Source: Nostoc linckia z4 | GTDB lineage: Bacteria > Cyanobacteriota > Cyanobacteriia > Cyanobacteriales > Nostocaceae | Direction: 5' to 3' | Length of the DNA: 64,000 bases | NCBI RefSeq assembly: GCF_002608075.1 | Contig: NZ_LAHA01000003.1 | Span: forward strand, 188,943 to 252,942 | Shown here: positions 9,504-19,928 of the stretch, in pieces | Layout: every line of letters begins with the position of its first letter | How positions within the stretch are numbered: position 1 is the stretch's first letter | The notes under the pieces: generated by a model | Seen by the model: the letters and a program-made list of their open reading frames with translations, nothing else | What the model was told of the DNA's origin: nothing | The model's database searches: none | Made by a program: the position numbers and the translations under genes

Positions 9504-9707
9504 ATGAGTATTCGTCAAGAACTTCTAAATGCGATCGAGCAACTAAACGATGACCAGTTATCAACACTGCTGGATTTCGCTCTTTCGCTCAAAAGTGCAA
9601 AAAAATCTGTTCATTCTACTGTTGAATCTCAGGCTTATCGGGATTGGGTAAGTACTGAAAATGATATTTACGACGAAGTATTTGCTGATGAATTTACAGC
9701 GCGGTGA
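9504..9707 (+). CDS. Putative antitoxin of a MazF-type toxin-antitoxin pair
   Basis: 67-residue acidic protein starting MSIRQELLNAIEQLNDDQ, helical in its first half and acidic at the C-terminus (ENDIYDEVFADEF). It carries no DNA-binding motif that I can name. The assignment rests on position: its last 20 bases overlap the start of a PemK/MazF-like toxin in another frame, the usual antitoxin-first arrangement with translational coupling. Confidence 0.65.
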   Translation: MSIRQELLNAIEQLNDDQLSTLLDFALSLKSAKKSVHSTVESQAYRDWVSTENDIYDEVFADEFTAR

Positions 9708-10041
9708 TGTTGTACTATGTCGAATCCCCATGCCTTCGACTAAATTGACACAGTTTAAAGTTCGCCCTGCTGTTGTAATTTCGGCAAATCAATTGAACCA
9801 AATTCTTGATGATTTAATGATTGTGCCTTGTACTTCCAACACTAATCGTCCTTTAAGCGTGACGCAATACTTAATAACAGGTGATGAAATTGCCAATGCA
9901 GGTATCAGGATTGAGTCTGTGGTTCGCTGTGAGTCAATTTTCACTTTGAATAATTCCATGATTATTAGAAAGCTGGGTTTTCTTTCATCTGAAGCAATTA
10001 ATCAGGTGAATTTTTGTCTAACAGCAGCTTTGGAATTATAA
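9688..10041 (+). CDS. MazF/PemK-family toxin (endoribonuclease)
   Basis: 117 residues from the ATG at 9688, which gives the family start MNLQRGDVVLCRIPMPS; the frame is open upstream to 9661. The MazF/PemK fold shows as QRGDVVLCRIP, then VRPAVVISANQLN, then LMIVPCTSN. The conserved Arg is in VRPAVV and the conserved Ser/Thr in PCTSN. Members cleave mRNA at short sequences, inhibiting translation until neutralised by the partner. The start lies inside the preceding antitoxin gene. Confidence 0.8.
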   Translation: MNLQRGDVVLCRIPMPSTKLTQFKVRPAVVISANQLNQILDDLMIVPCTSNTNRPLSVTQYLITGDEIANAGIRIESVVRCESIFTLNNSMIIRKLGFLSSEAINQVNFCLTAALEL

Positions 10042-10158
10042 ATCAATACATTTCAGGTAAGCCTGTTTTTTCTCCCCTCTGTTTCCCGTTCCCTGTTCCG
10101 TTAGCTTCACAGCTTTACACACAAGGTGATTCAGAATCCAAAATCTAAAATCCGTCTT

Positions 10159-10199
10159 GAAAAGTTAAGAGCGCCAGCTTCCGGCGCTCTTAACTTTTC
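10159..10199. terminator. Perfect 17-bp stem-loop between toxin gene and metH
   Basis: GAAAAGTTAAGAGCGCC at 10159-10175 pairs perfectly with 10183-10199 around the 7-nt loop AGCTTCC. The 3' arm ends in TTTTC, so it could act as an intrinsic terminator for the toxin-antitoxin operon in one direction. It may equally be an interspersed hairpin repeat. Confidence 0.6.
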
Positions 10200-10267
10200 G
10201 CAAAATCCAAAATGGTATGACTTGAGAATAAACACTGCTGAAACTTGCAAAATTTTGGAAAATAATA

Positions 10268-10320
10268 AAGTAAGTCGAGTATCACAAGACTCACTTGATT
10301 TCCTCATTTTTTCTAGGAAA
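10268..10320 (+). promoter_or_regulatory. metH leader hairpins covering the ribosome-binding site
   Basis: AAGTAAGTC (10268-10276) can pair with GACTCACTT (10288-10296) with one mismatch. TTTCCT (10299-10304) can pair with AGGAAA (10315-10320), which is the Shine-Dalgarno sequence of metH (ATG at 10323). No cobalamin or SAM riboswitch consensus was recognised. A regulatory role is inference. Confidence 0.35.
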
Positions 10321-10322
10321 AT

Positions 10323-13300
10323 ATGACTCATCCTTTCCTTGAACGCCTGCGTAGTCCAGATAGCCCAGTCCTCGTCTTTGACGGTGCAATGGGAACCAAC
10401 CTGCAAACCCAAAACCTGACAGCAGAAGACTTTGGCGGCGCACAATACGAGGGTTGCAACGAATACTTAGTCCACACCAAACCGGAAGCTGTGGCTAAAG
10501 TTCACCGTGACTTTCTCGCCGCTGGTGCTGATGTCATCGAAACCGATACCTTTGGCAGTACTTCCATTGTGCTGGCAGAATATGACTTAGCAGACAAAGC
10601 CTACTACCTCAGCAAAACAGCCGCAGAACTCGCCAAGCGTGTGGCCGCAGAATTTTCCACTCCCGAAAAACCCCGGTTTGTCGCTGGTTCCATCGGCCCC
10701 ACAACCAAACTACCCACCTTGGGACACATTGACTTTGACACCATGAAAGCCTCTTTTGCCGAACAAGCAGAAGCGCTGTGGGATGGTGGTGTGGATTTAT
10801 TTCTGGTGGAAACTTGCCAAGATGTGCTGCAAATCAAAGCGGCGCTGAATGGCATTGAAGAAGTGTTTGCGAAAAAAGGCGATCGCCGTCCGTTGATGGT
10901 GTCTGTGACAATGGAAAGCATGGGCACAATGTTGGTGGGTTCAGAAATCAGCGCTGTGCTGACAATTTTAGAACCATACCCAATTGACATTCTCGGCTTA
11001 AACTGCGCCACAGGCCCGGACTTGATGAAACCACATATCAAGTATCTGGCAGAACATTCACCTTTCATCGTCTCCTGTATTCCCAACGCAGGTTTACCAG
11101 AGAACGTCGGCGGTCAAGCACACTACCGCCTCACACCGTTGGAATTACGTATGGCGCTAATGCATTTTGTTGAAGATTTGGGTGTCCAAGTGATAGGGGG
11201 TTGCTGTGGGACTCGCCCAGAACACATTCAACAATTGGCAGAAATCGCCAAAGATTTAAAGCCAAAAGTTAGACAGCCTACTTTAGAACCAGCAGCCGCA
11301 TCAATTTACACCACTCAGCCCTACGAGCAAGATAATTCCTTCTTGATTATCGGCGAACGCCTCAACGCCAGTGGTTCCAAGAAATGCCGTGATTTACTAA
11401 ACGCCGAAGATTGGGACGGACTCGTGTCAATGGCCAGGGCACAAGTCAAAGAAGGCGCACACATCCTCGATGTCAACGTCGATTATGTGGGACGCAACGG
11501 TGTGCGAGATATGCACGAACTCGTTTCGCGCCTAGTTAATAACGTCACATTGCCTTTAATGCTTGACTCCACCGAATGGGAAAAAATGGAAGCAGGTTTA
11601 AAGGTAGCCGGCGGTAAATGTTTACTCAACTCCACCAACTACGAAGACGGCGAACCACGCTTTTTAAAAGTCCTGGAATTGGCGAAAAAGTATGGTGCTG
11701 GCGTCGTCATTGGTACAATTGACGAAGAAGGCATGGCGCGCACAGCCGAGAAAAAGTTTCAAATTGCCCAACGCGCTTACCGCCAAGCTGTAGAATACGG
11801 CATACCAGCCACAGAAATATTCTTTGATACCCTAGCTCTACCAATTTCCACGGGGATAGAAGAAGACCGAGAAAACGGCAAAGCTACCGTAGAAGCTATT
11901 CAACGCATTCGCCAAGAATTGCCTGGGTGTCATGTAGTTTTGGGTGTGTCTAATATTTCCTTCGGTTTAAATCCCGCAGCGCGGATAGTGCTGAACTCAG
12001 TGTTTTTGCACGAAGCCATGAAAGTCGGAATGGATGCCGCAATTGTCAGCGCCAGCAAGATTTTACCGCTGTCCAAGATTGAAGAACGGCATCAAGAAAT
12101 TTGTCGCCAATTGATTTATGACCAGCGGAGATTTGAAGGTGATGTTTGCGTTTACGATCCTTTGGCAGAGCTTACCACATTGTTTGCGGGGGTGACGACA
12201 AAACGCGATCGCTCCTTAGATGAAAGTCTCCCCATCGAAGAACGCCTTAAACGCCACATCATCGACGGCGAACGCATCGGCTTAGAAGAAAACCTCAAAA
12301 AAGCCTTAGAACAATATCCCCCTTTAGAAATTATCAACACCTTCCTCTTGGATGGCATGAAAGTTGTCGGGGAATTATTCGGTTCTGGACAAATGCAACT
12401 ACCCTTCGTGTTACAGTCTGCCGAAACCATGAAATCAGCGGTGGCATTTTTAGAACCATTCATGGAAAAATCCGAATCAGGCAACAATTCTAAGGGAACC
12501 TTTATCATTGCCACAGTTAAAGGCGATGTCCACGACATTGGGAAAAACTTAGTAGACATCATCTTATCCAACAACGGCTACAAAGTAATTAACCTGGGAA
12601 TTAAACAGCCGGTGGAAAACATCATTGAGGCTTACAAACAGCACAAAGCCGATTGTATTGCCATGAGTGGTTTACTAGTAAAATCCACCGCTTTTATGAA
12701 AGAGAATTTGGAGGTATTTAACGAAAAGGGAATTACCGTCCCTGTGATTTTAGGCGGTGCAGCCTTAACTCCCAAATTTGTCCATGAAGATTGCCAAAAC
12801 ACCTACAAAGGTCAAGTAGTTTATGGCAAAGATGCCTTTTCTGACTTGCATTTCATGGATAAATTAATGCCAGCGAAAACCACTGGTAACTGGGATGATT
12901 TGCAGGGATTTTTAAACGAAGTTGAAACTGCTGGAGTTTCCACCAATGGTCACAAAGAATCAGCAACCATAACTCCTCAAGAAACAGTATCTACAGAACC
13001 AAAACAGATAGATACAAGACGTTCTGAAGCAGTAGCCACAGATATTGAACGCCCGACACCACCTTTCTGGGGAACAAAATTATTGCAGCCTAGTGATATT
13101 CCCATAGAGGAAATATTCTGGCACTTGGATTTGCAAGCACTGATAGCCGGACAATGGCAATTCCGCAAACCAAAAGACCAATCCAAGGAAGAATATCAAG
13201 CTTTCTTGACCCAAAAAGTCTACCCAGTTTTAGAAACTTGGAAACAGCGAATCATTGACGAAAATCTCTTACATCCGCAAGTGATTTATGGTTATTTTCC

Positions 13301-13853
13301 TTGTCAAGCCGAGGGAAATTCTCTCTATATATATAACCCAGAGAACCAATTGCAACAAATCGCAACTTTCGAGTTTCCCAGACAAAAGTCATTAAGACGG
13401 CTGTGCATAGCAGATTTCTTTGCACCCAAAGAATCGGGAATCATTGATGTCTTCCCCATGCAGGCGGTGACTGTGGGTGAAATTGCCACAGAATTTGCTC
13501 AAAAGCTGTTTGCAGAGAATCAATACACCGATTATCTGTATTTCCACGGTATGGCAGTGCAGATGGCAGAGGCATTGGCAGAGTGGACACACGCTAGAAT
13601 TCGCCATGAGTTAGGCTTTGCTGCCGAGGAACCCGATAACATCCGGGATATATTGGCACAACGCTATCGTGGTTCCCGGTATAGTTTTGGCTATCCCGCC
13701 TGCCCAAATATCCAAGATCAGTACAAGCAACTGGAGTTATTGCAGACTGACAGAATTAACTTATATATGGATGAAAGCGAACAACTTTATCCAGAACAGT
13801 CTACAACAGCGATAATTACCTACCATCCAGTAGCGAAATACTTTAGCGCGTAG
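10323..13853 (+). CDS. metH: Cobalamin-dependent methionine synthase
   Basis: 1176 residues, all four modules present. It transfers methyl from 5-methyltetrahydrofolate through cobalamin to homocysteine. The homocysteine domain (about 1-320) has zinc ligands Cys228 and Cys294/Cys295 ([10 protein letters not shown]). The pterin-binding domain (about 340-610) follows. The cobalamin domain carries DVHDIG with axial His737. The reactivation domain (about 950-1170) binds S-adenosylmethionine. A hydrophilic linker near 868-905 separates the last two. AGGAAA lies 2 bases before the ATG and is partly sequestered by a possible hairpin. No gene is in operon distance downstream. Confidence 0.96.
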   Translation: MTHPFLERLRSPDSPVLVFDGAMGTNLQTQNLTAEDFGGAQYEGCNEYLVHTKPEAVAKVHRDFLAAGADVIETDTFGSTSIVLAEYDLADKAYYLSKTAAELAKRVAAEFSTPEKPRFVAGSIGPTTKLPTLGHIDFDTMKASFAEQAEALWDGGVDLFLVETCQDVLQIKAALNGIEEVFAKKGDRRPLMVSVTMESMGTMLVGSEISAVLTILEPYPIDILGLNCATGPDLMKPHIKYLAEHSPFIVSCIPNAGLPENVGGQAHYRLTPLELRMALMHFVEDLGVQVIGGCCGTRPEHIQQLAEIAKDLKPKVRQPTLEPAAASIYTTQPYEQDNSFLIIGERLNASGSKKCRDLLNAEDWDGLVSMARAQVKEGAHILDVNVDYVGRNGVRDMHELVSRLVNNVTLPLMLDSTEWEKMEAGLKVAGGKCLLNSTNYEDGEPRFLKVLELAKKYGAGVVIGTIDEEGMARTAEKKFQIAQRAYRQAVEYGIPATEIFFDTLALPISTGIEEDRENGKATVEAIQRIRQELPGCHVVLGVSNISFGLNPAARIVLNSVFLHEAMKVGMDAAIVSASKILPLSKIEERHQEICRQLIYDQRRFEGDVCVYDPLAELTTLFAGVTTKRDRSLDESLPIEERLKRHIIDGERIGLEENLKKALEQYPPLEIINTFLLDGMKVVGELFGSGQMQLPFVLQSAETMKSAVAFLEPFMEKSESGNNSKGTFIIATVKGDVHDIGKNLVDIILSNNGYKVINLGIKQPVENIIEAYKQHKADCIAMSGLLVKSTAFMKENLEVFNEKGITVPVILGGAALTPKFVHEDCQNTYKGQVVYGKDAFSDLHFMDKLMPAKTTGNWDDLQGFLNEVETAGVSTNGHKESATITPQETVSTEPKQIDTRRSEAVATDIERPTPPFWGTKLLQPSDIPIEEIFWHLDLQALIAGQWQFRKPKDQSKEEYQAFLTQKVYPVLETWKQRIIDENLLHPQVIYGYFPCQAEGNSLYIYNPENQLQQIATFEFPRQKSLRRLCIADFFAPKESGIIDVFPMQAVTVGEIATEFAQKLFAENQYTDYLYFHGMAVQMAEALAEWTHARIRHELGFAAEEPDNIRDILAQRYRGSRYSFGYPACPNIQDQYKQLELLQTDRINLYMDESEQLYPEQSTTAIITYHPVAKYFSA

Positions 13854-14472
13854 AATTCCCGTACCCCATAGCGGTTGTCACTTGCACCTATAAATTAATA
13901 CGCTTGTATTAAGAAAGTTTGTTTGTGGAAGTAAAGGAATAGGGAACACGGGGAAGAAAAAACAGGCTTATCTAAACCGTATTGAGGTATAAATCTTTCG
14001 TAGGGTAGTACAGCTAGGCTGTGCTACCCTACTCGCTATTGGTAATTAATAATCCTAAATCACAAAATTCATAATTGCTCCAGGAAACTATAAATCTGGA
14101 CGGAACTGATATCTTTCTTTAATAAGTGGGTATTATAAGCTTGTTTTTCTAACATCATCTTTATAAATTGACCTACCAATAAAGTACATTTCCGCAAATT
14201 TACCGTCCAATTCTGTTCTTATTATTCATCAGAATCAATGGGAATAGTTTTGAAAAAATCAGTATTTACCGGATCAAATCAAAAATTCATGAATGATATA
14301 ACTTTAATAAATTGTCTTTTGTGTGTAGTCTTTGATTTTAAAATTTGTCAAACAAAATGTACTAGTGGCATAAACATACTCTCATCCTTTGCCTGAGAAA
14401 AAAAATTCAGGTCTAATTAAAAATTTCGTAAAAATTAAAAATCTGGTAAAACCACTTGACAGGAAAGCAGCT
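13854..14472. other. Intergenic region upstream of hpsA
   Basis: About 620 bases without a gene. It holds an inverted copy of a segment found before metH (AGAAAAAACAGGCTT, 13955-13969), the hairpin at 14000-14032, and GGGAATAGT at 14240-14248, one base off the GGGAATACT J-box that I recall being reported upstream of SigJ-dependent hormogonium genes in Nostoc punctiforme. The promoter of hpsA should lie here. Confidence 0.5.
14000..14032. repeat. GTAGGGTAG...CTACCCTAC hairpin repeat
   Basis: GTAGGGTAG and ACAG pair with CTGT and CTACCCTAC, a 13-pair stem with one mismatch and loop CTAGG. The core (ACAGCTAGGCTGTGC) resembles the centre of the 34-bp palindrome at 28672-28705. Confidence 0.7.
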
Positions 14473-17400
14473 ATGTCTGAAAAAAATAAGCTAGTCAAGG
14501 TAATTCAAAGAACCTTCAAACTCATTGGCAATAAATTTTTATCTGCCATTAACAAGCGAATTGTTTGGCTCTTACGGACTATCTTTCTCACGAGAAGAAA
14601 ACGCATTTCACCGAATGCTGGCTTTGTGCTACCAACAGTGGCAATGGTAACTTTGGTAGTTGTATTGTTAACAACTGCAATTTTGTTTCGCTCATTTGAG
14701 CGTTCTAAAAACGCTAGTAACGTCAGGGTAAATCAAGCTGTTTTGAATGCTGCTACCCCAGCGATCGACCGTGCCAGAGCTAAATTAGACAAACTATTTG
14801 ACGATCGCCGATTACCACGAGCCACACCTTCAGATACAGCTTTGGAGAGTACTTTAAAAAATTATTTGACAGAATACACTTTTGGTGATGAAACTCAATT
14901 AAATCTGAATTATACCGGTCAAACAGCACTACCAAGTGCGTGGATGTTCCCCATCGATACAGATAACAATGGCAAATTTGACACCTATACTCTTTATGGA
15001 ATTTATTTCCGAAATCCGCCTATAACTAGCGGCACATATAATCGTGCGAGAAATCCTCTAGAGGCCAGAACTCCACCCATGACCTCTGGTAGTGTGAGCA
15101 ACGGTTGTGAAGATACTCTAGGAACGAGTGCTACTTTAGTGGGGAGTACTGGCTGGTTTAATATTGCTGGTAAGCTCAAGAAAAGCTTTTTTGTTTATAC
15201 CGCTAATGTTCCCATCACTAACCCACCTACGACTGACTACGAACCTTTTAAAGGGAATAAAGGCTTTTCAGGTTTAGAGTATCAACAAGACCGCGTACAA
15301 CTACCGCTAGTTAACAATGCAGTGGTTTATGAGGATGATATAGAACTTACTCCCGGCCCTATATTTAATCTCAACGGACGGATATTAACTAATAGTAACT
15401 TCCTCACTGGTAGTAATGGTAATGGAGTCACATTGTATCAGGTCAGTAGTAAAAATTCCTGCTTCTATGATGATGAGAACGCCAAAATTGTTGTTGGTGG
15501 CAATTTAGGTGCAGGTCTTTTCACCAGTGATACTGATGATGCAAACGTAAGTACTTTAGTGCATTTATTTCAAGGCAAAGGAGCTAATCCAAATACTTCT
15601 TATGGGGTTAGAGATAACAAATCAGTAAATGGAACAGCCAATAAGCTTGCGTATAATAGTTTAGCTTATGTACAGCGAATTAATCTTTTAGTGCAGGCAC
15701 AGGCTACTAACTCTGCATCTACTGACCCACAAGAAGTCAAAGATGGCATCGCACAGCAACTAAAAGTATTAAAGTTAGATACATCCACTGCCTCCACAGA
15801 GCTACAAGCTAGTATCCGTAATAACCAGCTAGCACTTTATTTTAAAAAACGTACACGGCGTGTACCCTATGCTGAGATTGGTTTTGGTGGAAATGCATTA
15901 GGGACTTATACTAGCACTACAGTACTAGGAGGAACTAGTGGTGATTCACTACGTCCACCAGACACTTGGGTTTATCCCTTCGATCCCAGTGATGGTAAAA
16001 CTAGAACTAATTATGCGAATTTAACGCTCAAGCCTAATACTTCTGATAGTACTAAACTGTTACCTAGTGCTACAGAGCCAACTAAGCAACAACAACTAGG
16101 TAAAGAACAGTATATTGGCGATCGCATTTTGCTTGGTAATAACCTACCTGCATTGTGGTGGAACGGGACGAGATTTATTGGTTCGGATAGTACAGATACC
16201 CAAGATATTAAAGATATTAACTGGGATGATGGCACTGGAACTCGCAATCGCCGTAGTCGCGTACAGCAACTAGCTGATTTAGGAACTGTTGACCGAGATG
16301 GTGACTGGGAATCGGCAGCTGCTACAGTACCAACTACACCCCAAGATCCTGTAGGTGGTTTAAGGGTAGTAACTGGTGCAGGGATTTATTTACCTAGTAA
16401 TTTGATTGTTAGTAGCTCCCAAGCACAGTTCACCGGAGCTGTAACCAAAATCTGGTCAGATATGATGCCAGTACCTTCGGAATCAGCTACTGTTGGAACA
16501 AGCGTTGATGCTAGAGATATAGCAGGCGGTTTTGACTACTCAACAATCCAAGTATCAACTCAACCATATTTACGGATGCGGGCCACAGCAGTTTATCACT
16601 ACCAAAAAAGTGGCTACGACTCAAAAACCCCTACACCAATTGCTTGTATAAGTAGTTACTATGACCCTACTAATAGCACTACAGCTAAGAACCTCAATAG
16701 TCTTCCCTCTGCGACAGGTTTTATCTATGACAAAGCCACAGATGGTAGATCCCACAATGGTATTGTTTACGCAGCTCCAACAAAGACTGTTTCTGACTAT
16801 CAGTATTTACTAGACTACCAAGCTAGTTTAAAGTATCCCAATGGGCGGTTGGTGAATGAATTACTGAGCAACGCTCTGCCAAAAACAGCTTCCTCTCGGA
16901 CAATTTCAGAGCAGTCTGCCATTGATGCTGCCATTTGTGCCGCCCAAATATTAGACGGTACTATCGGCAACCCAGATAATACCGTTATCCCTCATGGTGC
17001 AATTTACGAAACTGCCTTTTTAGATGCAAGGCAGATTAAAGCAATTCATAGAGACGTATCAACCGCTGGTGTAGAAACATTTACCAACGCCGATGGTGTC
17101 AATGGAGATGGTACTGGAACTGTAGCAAACCCATCTACAGATTACGAACTTGCTAAAGAAAACCGCCAACCCCTAGAAATTCGTGCCACTGTATTAGACA
17201 TTAGTAAGTTACGGACAACAACTTATGGTACAGCAACACCACAAGAATATTTAATTCCTAATAGCGGTATTATTTACGCTACGCGGGATGATGCACTTTT
17301 AGATTTGAGTGCTGCTGCTGGGATTACAGCATCGGACACAGATACACAAAAACAGAACAAAAAAGATACTCAAAAATTAAATAGCCCTGTAGACTTTAGA

Positions 17401-19050
17401 CTTGACCCAACTCGCCGTCCTAACGCCATTGCGTTGATCAATGGCAACCCAATTTGGCGTACAAGTGATTACAGAGATGGAGAAAAAGGTTTGATTCTAG
17501 CTTCTAATTTACCCGTGTATATTAGAGGTGACTTTAATATACATAGCCAAGAAGAGTTTACAACAGCTCTAGCTAGTGATTGGAGCAATTTTTACTCTCG
17601 CACTGCATCAACCCGTAATACTCAGTTTGCTTGTCGTAAAGAAGACACCAGGCTACCAAACAAGTGTCGGCCAGATGGAGATCAATGGCGACCTGCCAGT
17701 GTGTTGTCAGATGCTATTACGCTTCTTTCTAATAACTTTAACGGGGGTTACCGCAGTGATGGAGACTATGATCTAAATAATAACCTGGGGGATAACCCTT
17801 CAATTACTGCATTTCGGAACAATGGGTTTGCTACCAACAACGCCAATGTTATCAATGCTGCTTGGTATGGTAGTGATGGCTTGCCCCTTAGCAGTAAAAG
17901 TAGTTCTTACCTCAATAACTTTGTTACACCCATCCAGCGAAGGATAAATGATACAAGTAATTTAAAACCAGAATATTTAATGGAAGTTTGTCCGAAACTA
18001 CCTGTTTCAGCTTGCGATCCGGGTACTGATTGGTGGGTAACACTACCTGGCGACCTTGCTGCATATCCAGCAGGTCTCAGAGCCTCGGATGTTACTGGTA
18101 CTCCTGGACAAACTTTTTCTCTAGCTACACATTTAGCAGGTACAACAGCAAAATTACCAACTAATTCTAAATATCTGAGCTATCCTCGGCGTGTTGCCTT
18201 TCTCCGTAGTACAGATGTTAGTACATTGGGACAACTCACGCTTAGTAGCAATCAACCAACGATTATAGGTATCAAGAGCGGGCAAATCACTTCATTTCTA
18301 CTGAGTAGTTTTAGTGCTAGCAATAGACCAGATTTGACAGCTAATGCTCTATGGTTCAAATCAAACAGCAGTGATGTCAATAATCCCCCAATATTTTCAC
18401 CAACAACATTTACTGCTAATACAACAATCCAACCAATTTTATCGCCAGTGTTACAAATTAATGTGGCTTTCAGCACTAACGATCAAGCAGCATCACCATC
18501 AGGACAGAGTAACCTAATGGGCCCTGGCAATACACAGAATACTTATTGGATGCAGTGGGCAACACCTACCACCTTTAACCTAGCCGCAGCAGGAGGAGAT
18601 ACACCAGCCCGCCCTACAGAAGATAATGGTGGTTTACATAATTTTGTTCGGTTCTTAGAGAATTGGAACCCAACTGGAGACGTAAATGCTGCTATTGCGG
18701 CTAAGATTAATGGCTCCTTTATTCAAAGATCTCGTAGTGCCTATGCAACTGCACCATTTGTAGCATACTTAAATGGCTCATCTTTGGCAGCATATCCGCT
18801 CACTAATTCTGGTGGTCAAATACCTTTTTATCTAGCTCCTAAAAGGCAGTGGGGTTACGATGTTGGCTTGCTGTCGCAATCACCAGATGCATTTTCTCAA
18901 AAGTTAGCGATAACACCAGATGACAAACCCAATGAATACTTCCGTGAAGTTGGCCGAGATGATGCATGGGTGCAAACGTTGTTGTGTGCCAAAAAAGCTT
19001 CAGATAGTAATTATCTTCTCGATGCCGAGCAGCGTCGTGGCTGTAGTTAA
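14473..19050 (+). CDS. hpsA: Hormogonium polysaccharide secretion protein HpsA
   Basis: 1525 residues from the ATG at 14473, chosen because AGGAAAG precedes it; the frame is open to a TTG at 14389. HpsA is a very large pseudopilin-like protein needed for secretion of the gliding polysaccharide in hormogonia. A prepilin-like signal is visible, NAG then FVLPTVAMVTLVVVLLTTAI, a hydrophobic helix near residues 50-72. It is followed by NAATPAIDRARAKLDKLF and a long Ser/Thr/Asn-rich extracytoplasmic part typical of HpsA. The usual pilin Glu at +5 is absent, as expected for HpsA. It heads a same-strand cluster with hpsB-like genes 31 bases downstream. Confidence 0.9.
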   Translation: MSEKNKLVKVIQRTFKLIGNKFLSAINKRIVWLLRTIFLTRRKRISPNAGFVLPTVAMVTLVVVLLTTAILFRSFERSKNASNVRVNQAVLNAATPAIDRARAKLDKLFDDRRLPRATPSDTALESTLKNYLTEYTFGDETQLNLNYTGQTALPSAWMFPIDTDNNGKFDTYTLYGIYFRNPPITSGTYNRARNPLEARTPPMTSGSVSNGCEDTLGTSATLVGSTGWFNIAGKLKKSFFVYTANVPITNPPTTDYEPFKGNKGFSGLEYQQDRVQLPLVNNAVVYEDDIELTPGPIFNLNGRILTNSNFLTGSNGNGVTLYQVSSKNSCFYDDENAKIVVGGNLGAGLFTSDTDDANVSTLVHLFQGKGANPNTSYGVRDNKSVNGTANKLAYNSLAYVQRINLLVQAQATNSASTDPQEVKDGIAQQLKVLKLDTSTASTELQASIRNNQLALYFKKRTRRVPYAEIGFGGNALGTYTSTTVLGGTSGDSLRPPDTWVYPFDPSDGKTRTNYANLTLKPNTSDSTKLLPSATEPTKQQQLGKEQYIGDRILLGNNLPALWWNGTRFIGSDSTDTQDIKDINWDDGTGTRNRRSRVQQLADLGTVDRDGDWESAAATVPTTPQDPVGGLRVVTGAGIYLPSNLIVSSSQAQFTGAVTKIWSDMMPVPSESATVGTSVDARDIAGGFDYSTIQVSTQPYLRMRATAVYHYQKSGYDSKTPTPIACISSYYDPTNSTTAKNLNSLPSATGFIYDKATDGRSHNGIVYAAPTKTVSDYQYLLDYQASLKYPNGRLVNELLSNALPKTASSRTISEQSAIDAAICAAQILDGTIGNPDNTVIPHGAIYETAFLDARQIKAIHRDVSTAGVETFTNADGVNGDGTGTVANPSTDYELAKENRQPLEIRATVLDISKLRTTTYGTATPQEYLIPNSGIIYATRDDALLDLSAAAGITASDTDTQKQNKKDTQKLNSPVDFRLDPTRRPNAIALINGNPIWRTSDYRDGEKGLILASNLPVYIRGDFNIHSQEEFTTALASDWSNFYSRTASTRNTQFACRKEDTRLPNKCRPDGDQWRPASVLSDAITLLSNNFNGGYRSDGDYDLNNNLGDNPSITAFRNNGFATNNANVINAAWYGSDGLPLSSKSSSYLNNFVTPIQRRINDTSNLKPEYLMEVCPKLPVSACDPGTDWWVTLPGDLAAYPAGLRASDVTGTPGQTFSLATHLAGTTAKLPTNSKYLSYPRRVAFLRSTDVSTLGQLTLSSNQPTIIGIKSGQITSFLLSSFSASNRPDLTANALWFKSNSSDVNNPPIFSPTTFTANTTIQPILSPVLQINVAFSTNDQAASPSGQSNLMGPGNTQNTYWMQWATPTTFNLAAAGGDTPARPTEDNGGLHNFVRFLENWNPTGDVNAAIAAKINGSFIQRSRSAYATAPFVAYLNGSSLAAYPLTNSGGQIPFYLAPKRQWGYDVGLLSQSPDAFSQKLAITPDDKPNEYFREVGRDDAWVQTLLCAKKASDSNYLLDAEQRRGCS

Positions 19051-19080
19051 TCTTCAATTTCTAGAAACTGGTGAATAACT

Positions 19081-19785
19081 ATGATTAAGCGCAAACAACA
19101 GCAAGTAAGTCACCCATCTGATGAGGCTGGTTTTACGATCATTGAGTCGCTGGTAGCAATACTATTAATTACTATTTTGCTGGCAGCGATCGCACCTACC
19201 ATCATAATTGCAACAGCAACTCGCGTTCAATCAAAACGGGTCGAACTAGCCACGCAAGCTGCCAGAACTTTCATTGATGGTGTGAAAACAGGAGCAGTGA
19301 CAACTCCTGCTACTACTATTGAACAGAATGGAACATTAGGTGGCAATTTACTTAACACTGCAAATATGCAAGCTCCTGTAACATCAACATCGCAATATTT
19401 ATATTGCGTGACAAAAGACACAAACAACAACTTAGCTGTTCTAAAAGATCCAGATTGTACAAGCAACCCAGACAAAATATTTTACATCCAGGCTGCAAAA
19501 ATTATAGTAAGAGGAAGCACCCCAGCTGATAGCACAGGTATACCAAAAGATGGTTACCGTCTAGGAATTCGCGTTTATCGGTCAGATATTGATTTCACTA
19601 ATGCCAAAGCTAGCAATGGTACTGACAAGAAAACACAAAACACTTTCACTGGAACTTTAGGCGATCGTCAATCGCCATTAGTAGAAATGACAACCGAAAT
19701 TGGCTCTAGAAATACTTCTTTCAATGCTCTGTGTCAACGTCTTGCTATTACTAGCAGCACTACTAGTAACACCACTTGTAATTAA
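19081..19785 (+). CDS. hpsB: Hormogonium polysaccharide secretion pseudopilin HpsB
   Basis: 234 residues. Class III prepilin signal: a short leader ending SDEAG, cleavage before FTIIESLVAILLITILLAA, with Glu at +5 and a hydrophobic helix. The mature part is about 210 residues with paired cysteines near the end (CQRLAITSS, TTC). Position 31 bases after hpsA and before hpsC matches the Nostoc hps order. It should be processed by the prepilin peptidase and assembled at the inner membrane as part of the type IV pilus-like secretion apparatus. Confidence 0.85.
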   Translation: MIKRKQQQVSHPSDEAGFTIIESLVAILLITILLAAIAPTIIIATATRVQSKRVELATQAARTFIDGVKTGAVTTPATTIEQNGTLGGNLLNTANMQAPVTSTSQYLYCVTKDTNNNLAVLKDPDCTSNPDKIFYIQAAKIIVRGSTPADSTGIPKDGYRLGIRVYRSDIDFTNAKASNGTDKKTQNTFTGTLGDRQSPLVEMTTEIGSRNTSFNALCQRLAITSSTTSNTTCN

Positions 19786-19928
19786 TTTCTATGCAGCGAT
19801 ATTAAAAGATAAGACTTTTAATAAGGTAGTCATTTAACAACTGTAATGGTTAACATTGTGAATTCATCGTCTAAGCGTACACCATTATTTTATAGGTGTG
19901 TTCTATCACTAAGGAGCAGACCATAGTT

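Noticed and set aside
10042..10322. Cobalamin or SAM riboswitch upstream of metH
   Set aside because: I looked for the B12-box and SAM core motifs and found neither; only simple hairpins are visible.
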